22,194 nucleotides of DNA, from contig JAQGAU010000981.1 of the NCBI GenBank assembly GCA_034698045.1, forward strand, positions 1 through 22,194, read 5' to 3'. The translations under genes and the position numbers were made by a program. The DNA is from Paramacrobiotus richtersi. Its lineage: Eukaryota; Tardigrada; Eutardigrada; Parachela; Macrobiotidae. Each line of letters begins with the position of its first letter. The stretch's first letter is position 1. Below are positions 20,300 through 22,194 of the stretch, in pieces. The notes beneath the pieces are model-generated. The model made no database searches. It worked only from the letters and a program-made list of their open reading frames with translations, and was not told the origin of the DNA.

Positions 20300-22194
20300 A
20301 GGTACTTTTGGACTTTACAAACACAGCAAATACAGTAAAAAGGTTATCCCGCATCCGACAGAATTTCCAAACATTCGCACATTCTAGTAGAACCATATAT
20401 ATACCAATAAAGGCCGTTGTTTGCCGAAATGTTAAAACTTTCGCCCAACTCGGTGAAAAATTGACATCTGAGCATATCTATAGAAAAAGAGTAATGACAT
20501 TCTCAAGCAGAATAATTTACCACCCAAAAGCACAAAAATATAATCTCCAATAAATAAACATCACAGATTACGAAGCGGGAAGCGGAGCCGGTTGTTCGGG
20601 AGATACAGAGGACAGCTGACGCTCCCGTGTGGCTTTACGGGCTTGGAAGCGCACACAACGGGGACAGGGCCGATTACGGATGCATTTGGCGTGGAAACAG
20701 TCCCCGCAGTTGCCGCACTGGAACACCGTCGTCAACTGGAACGGGAAGATGGCCCGATCACTGTGACAGAACTCACACAGGAAACCGCGTGCGCCACACT
20801 CCTGAAAAGACTTCCAGATGAACAACTAGTCCACATTCATAACTTGAACATGTGCCTCACGTTTTCATACTTCTAACGATGTCGTTATCGGTAAAATCAA
20901 AAGGCATCGACCAAGAACAAGATATTCGCCAATAATACACAACGTACTTGCATTCACCAGCAAACAATTGATACTTGATATGAAAAACAACTACATTATC
21001 GTTGTAGCATCCACATCAACGTACTGTGCATGATACGACGTGGGAAGTGGCCAGCTCGGTGATCGGCCGGAGAAAGGTCGGCAGAACGACATCCCGAACA
21101 CTGCACAACATCTCCAAGGAGTAGCTGTGCACTTGCTCGGATAGCACGCGTGGATAGCAGTCGATTTCATCCCCGACACTAAAGCAAAAATACAAATGTA
21201 AATTGCAAGTTACAGGAGCTGGACACACAACAGTTGTGGAAACCGTAGTGTAGAGGCAAACTGGGTGATATATGAGCCATATCCGTGAAAATACGCCGAA
21301 TAATGAAACTGTTTTCAACAGCAGCATAGATTTCATTCTAACTTTTTCTAATTTTTTTGTTAATAGCTAAACAAAAAGGCCAAGACTGTTCTTCGCAACG
21401 TGAACACAAGCCACCAGAGTATTTTCTCAACAGTGCTGCAAAGCGTATTTCAATTTACAAGTGTCAAAATTCGGTATGCCATTGTGTAGATTAGCGGGAA
21501 TAAAATTTAATGACAGCAGACATTTATTATTTTAAAATTCTCTGTTTACTATGTTTACAGATGTACGAAAATCATCGTTGATATATTAAAATGATTTTAC
21601 TATTAAAATCAGCAATGTTTTTAGGAACATTTTGCGAAATCTGCAGTCACAATTTTTAGTACGTATCTCTGAGTGAAATGGAAATTGTTCGTAACATGAC
21701 TGCTATATACGTTTTGTGTTGCACACACAAGCAGCGCAACATACATCTGTACAATGTAACCCAAAAAAACAGTCCAGAGGGAAAAACAAAGTACCAGGCA
21801 AAAGGAAATTCGCGAAGGAAAGTTTTCCAAATATTCCCAGAAAATTATGAGCATTTTAAAATCTTAGCAATCTTAATAATTCACATGATTCGCATTAAAA
21901 TCATTTTAAAATCTGATTAAATTTCGACGGAAAATATCAAATTTCGCTTACTGGAACAGTGGCCCTCTTTGCAAGTCACATTACTGGAAACAAGCAACAA
22001 AAACGGCCGTTTTGTAGAGAACTTACGTCTGGGCCTTCCGACACGTCCGGATATACTGATTAGCCAGCACCAACTGCACCCACAACTCCTTGGTCTGCAT
22101 CAGCGCCTTACTCTTCTTATACAGCCCCGCATTGCAGTCATTGACATCAAACAGCGGATCCCGATAGATCCTCCCGATGAAATCCGCCGCAAAG
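20300..22194. repeat. Right arm of the inverted duplication
   Basis: Reverse-complement partner of the first 1.9 kb. The final bases (ccgcaaag) are the exact complement of the opening ctttgcgg, so both arms are cut at the same position. The ~18.4 kb between the arms is unique apart from the tandem duplication described separately. Confidence 0.9.
20568..22193 (-). CDS. Rubicon-homology domain protein, C-terminal part, right copy
   Basis: Mirror copy of the left-hand gene, read on the minus strand. The exons are 22193-22027, 21178-21025 and 20801-20568, with the same splice phases (2 and 0) and the same junction positions. The zinc domain is intact here: the pair before ECGARGFLCEFC, then FQCGNCGDCFHAKC and PCPRC, so all the expected Cys/His ligands are present. 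The product stops at TAA soon after PAPLPAS. Compared with the left copy there are scattered substitutions, for example KELW instead of KELR in the first exon, Gly for Ala at the start of the second and Ile for Asn before FPFQ. Several differences in the second exon are synonymous. The N-terminal exons lie beyond the window edge. Role as for the left copy: zinc-domain adaptor of the Rubicon/PLEKHM1/DEF8 group, by family knowledge only. Confidence 0.85.

Overview
The window reads as genomic DNA from an invertebrate animal. Genes are split by GT-AG introns of about 140 to 1,200 bases, intergenic DNA is AT-rich, polyadenylation signals of the AATAAA type are present, and the proteins include animal families (a Rubicon/DEF8-type zinc domain, a GHDC-like GH3 protein). 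There is no bacterial operon structure. A tardigrade is my tentative guess, from the style of the lineage-specific proteins; the sequence does not prove it.

Layout. The first ~1.9 kb and the last ~1.9 kb are a diverged inverted repeat. Each arm carries the same three terminal exons of a Rubicon-homology-domain gene, both pointing inward, and the window starts and ends at exactly the same base of the repeat. Inside this frame, from left to right: an unrecognised multi-exon gene (3151-5329, +) whose first intron holds a complete 413-bp MITE-like element with terminal inverted repeats and a 6-bp target duplication; a nine-exon GH3-domain gene (10272-6052, -) rebuilt with consistent splice phases at every junction (635 residues); a small secreted orphan protein (11247-10984, -); and two tandem paralogous five-exon genes (12419-14887 and 16722-19636, +).

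The tandem paralogs are the most distinctive coding feature. Both are 420 residues, with identical intron positions and phases. Each has a short cytoplasmic tail with an NPxY motif, one membrane segment, two carboxypeptidase-regulatory-like (Ig/transthyretin-type) repeats and a C-terminal module resembling the bacterial YfaP/DUF2135 domain. The duplicated unit reaches well upstream and downstream of the coding exons. Its junction (about 15460-16195) contains a near-perfect 64-bp palindrome and a 450-bp inverted repeat with arms of about 135 bp.

I see no operon-like co-regulation. The genes probably have independent jobs: endolysosomal trafficking for the Rubicon-type gene, an adenylase-fold protein with an altered ATP loop for GH3, and surface proteins for the tandem pair. 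The locus is structurally active, with an inverted duplication, a tandem duplication, a MITE and palindromes within 22 kb. All gene models are hand-spliced from sequence alone, without transcript support.
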